64,000 nucleotides of DNA. It comes from an uncultured Rhodocyclaceae bacterium (GTDB lineage Bacteria; Pseudomonadota; Gammaproteobacteria; Burkholderiales; Rhodocyclaceae). The notes under the pieces are model-generated. The model ran no database searches. It was not told the origin of the DNA and saw nothing but the letters and a program-made list of their open reading frames with translations. Numbering within the stretch: position 1 is the first letter of the stretch; the number at the start of each line of letters is the position of its first letter. Location: NCBI GenBank assembly GCA_907163075.1, contig CAJQTY010000002.1, forward strand, positions 682,001 to 746,000, read 5' to 3'. The position numbers and the translations under genes are program-made. Positions 62,938 through 64,000 of this stretch are shown here, piece by piece.

Positions 62938-63329
62938 TCTGCAATCCTTGCGATGGAGACGGTGGCGTTGCGCCCGTCCGGGCCGCGCAACTTGTGTTTT
63001 TCGAGGAGGAGCTGAGTCTTGTCGACGCCGCCGACACGCAGGGCGGCGGCTTCGGAAACGGACGGCGTGCCGGTGTGCTGGCGAACGGTTTCCGAGGGGT
63101 TTGGAACGTCGACGACAGCCAGTTCGGCGGCTAGGTAGAAATGGATCGTCCAGCCATGCTTTTCGGCCACCTGAAGAAGCCCGTGTTCATTGGCTTTCAG
63201 GTCGATGCTGGCGACGCGGCAAACGTCGGCCAGTTGCGCGCCACAGACGGCCAGCGCCTCGGCGATGGCGTGTTCGATGGTGGCGGACGGTGTTCCGCGG
63301 TCGCAGCCCAGGCCGAGAGCGAGCTTCAT
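62934..63329 (-). CDS. CobE / CbiG C-terminal domain protein
   Basis: 131 residues: LALGLGCDRGTPSATIEHAI, VASIDLKANEHGLLQVAE, and PSVSEAAALRVGG. This is the CobE/CbiG-C fold as a separate gene, overlapping the upstream CbiG by ATGA. Either split CbiG or CobE; function in cobalamin ring processing is inferred from family and context. Confidence 0.88.
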   Translation of the reverse strand: MKLALGLGCDRGTPSATIEHAIAEALAVCGAQLADVCRVASIDLKANEHGLLQVAEKHGWTIHFYLAAELAVVDVPNPSETVRQHTGTPSVSEAAALRVGGVDKTQLLLEKHKLRGPDGRNATVSIARIAE

Positions 63330-64000
63330 GTGCTTGGGCCCGGTCGGTAGGTCACGCAGCGTCCGGTCAGCTTTGCTTCAATATCAGCCGGCATTTGACG
63401 CGGGCTGATCCACAGCACGGCGGCGAAGCGGTCGGTATCAATCTCTTCAAGCTGCTCAAACAGGCTGAGATTGGCCGGCAGCGGCAACTGGCGGCCGTTG
63501 GCGTGACGGGGCCACCAGTCCGTGCTGCCGGCTTCCTGCACCAGGGCCACCGGCTCGTCGTTCACCACGGCGGCGCTGGCGCAGACGATGGCGTCATGGC
63601 TCGCCTCTATGGTCCAGCCCAGCTCGCGGCCGAACAGATCGACGGCCAAGGTTTGGCGAACGTCGGAAGCCGTGGTCAACACCGGGATCGCGCCCAGTGC
63701 TGTCGCCAACTGCCCGGCCAGCGCGTTGGCGCCACCAAGGTGGCCGGAGAGCATCGGGATGACGAACTTCCCGGCTTCGTCAAGGACGATCACCGCCGGG
63801 TCGACGTCCTTGGATTTCAGGTGCGGGGCGATCAGGCGAACCATGGCCCCGAGCGAGACGATGGCAACGATGGCGTCGAAGGCGGCGAACAGCGCCGGAA
63901 TCTGGTCACCGGTTTTACCGCTGTAACAGGCGGCGTGATCGGGCGCAGCCGCCTCCGCTTCGGCACGAAACTTTTCCGGCGCAAAGAGCTGTGCGCCGGG
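63326..64000 (-). CDS. cbiG: Cobalamin biosynthesis protein CbiG (N-terminal part outside window)
   Basis: The frame is open to the right edge. Signatures: YSGKTGDQIPALFAAFDAIV, SLGAMVRLIAPHLKSKD, and PMLSGHLGGANALAGQLA. CbiG opens the delta-lactone of cobalt-precorrin-5A, a step specific to the anaerobic route. At least 224 residues are visible; the 5' end and the operon promoter or riboswitch, if any, lie beyond 64000. Confidence 0.92.
   Translation of the reverse strand, partial: PGAQLFAPEKFRAEAEAAAPDHAACYSGKTGDQIPALFAAFDAIVAIVSLGAMVRLIAPHLKSKDVDPAVIVLDEAGKFVIPMLSGHLGGANALAGQLATALGAIPVLTTASDVRQTLAVDLFGRELGWTIEASHDAIVCASAAVVNDEPVALVQEAGSTDWWPRHANGRQLPLPANLSLFEQLEEIDTDRFAAVLWISPRQMPADIEAKLTGRCVTYRPGPST

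Overview
The window is GC-rich bacterial chromosome. The families and gene orders fit a betaproteobacterium, probably of the Rhodocyclales (Accumulibacter/Dechloromonas-like). That assignment is inferred from gene content; there is no rRNA marker here. No tRNA, rRNA or CRISPR array was recognised.

Region 1 (1-30744, minus strand) is one tightly packed operon read right to left. In order it encodes a GAF-plus-HlyD membrane adaptor, a PqqD-like/M50 protease/HlyD fusion, a SecA-like ATPase without the usual SecA C-terminus, a 2,624-residue cadherin-repeat protein, a hybrid histidine kinase with Hpt domain, a REC-GGDEF-EAL protein, a secreted HlyD-type adaptor with an extra C-terminal domain, and a second giant protein of at least 3,697 residues that runs off the left edge. 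Gaps are 4-32 bp, or overlaps. Both giants begin with the same short motif (VEELE-R-L-SAD), lack a Sec signal peptide, and carry a DUF4347 domain. I read the operon as a dedicated export, processing and c-di-GMP control system for giant surface proteins. This is the strongest candidate for an undescribed system in the window.

Region 2 (30745-36950) is a graveyard of fragments and nested mobile DNA: a LuxR-type HTH remnant, a 2OG-Fe(II) oxygenase fragment fused back to back with a SixA-like phosphatase fragment, and a tyrosine integrase gene split by a degenerate recombinase-in-trio (RIT) element. The RIT element has perfect 32-bp terminal inverted repeats and is itself interrupted by an ISAzo13-type insertion sequence with a TA duplication. 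A frameshifted hypothetical gene and a LexA-like HTH remnant follow.

Region 3 (37122-53165) holds a conserved hypothetical gene, a second hypothetical gene split by an IS66-family element (8-bp duplication), a large unusual class A penicillin-binding protein, a truncated D-alanyl-D-alanine endopeptidase, a NIT-domain chemotaxis receptor, and two further IS66 copies of the same 2,440-bp length whose flanks do not match. That points to rearrangement between copies.

Region 4 (53265-64000, minus strand) is a cobalamin biosynthesis operon: cbiG, cobE/cbiG-C, cobJ, cobO, cobB, cobA, cobQ, cbiB, cobD, cobS, cobC, cobT. CbiG suggests the cobalt-early (anaerobic) route. IS66 copy 3 truncates a further gene just downstream of cobT after 13 codons.
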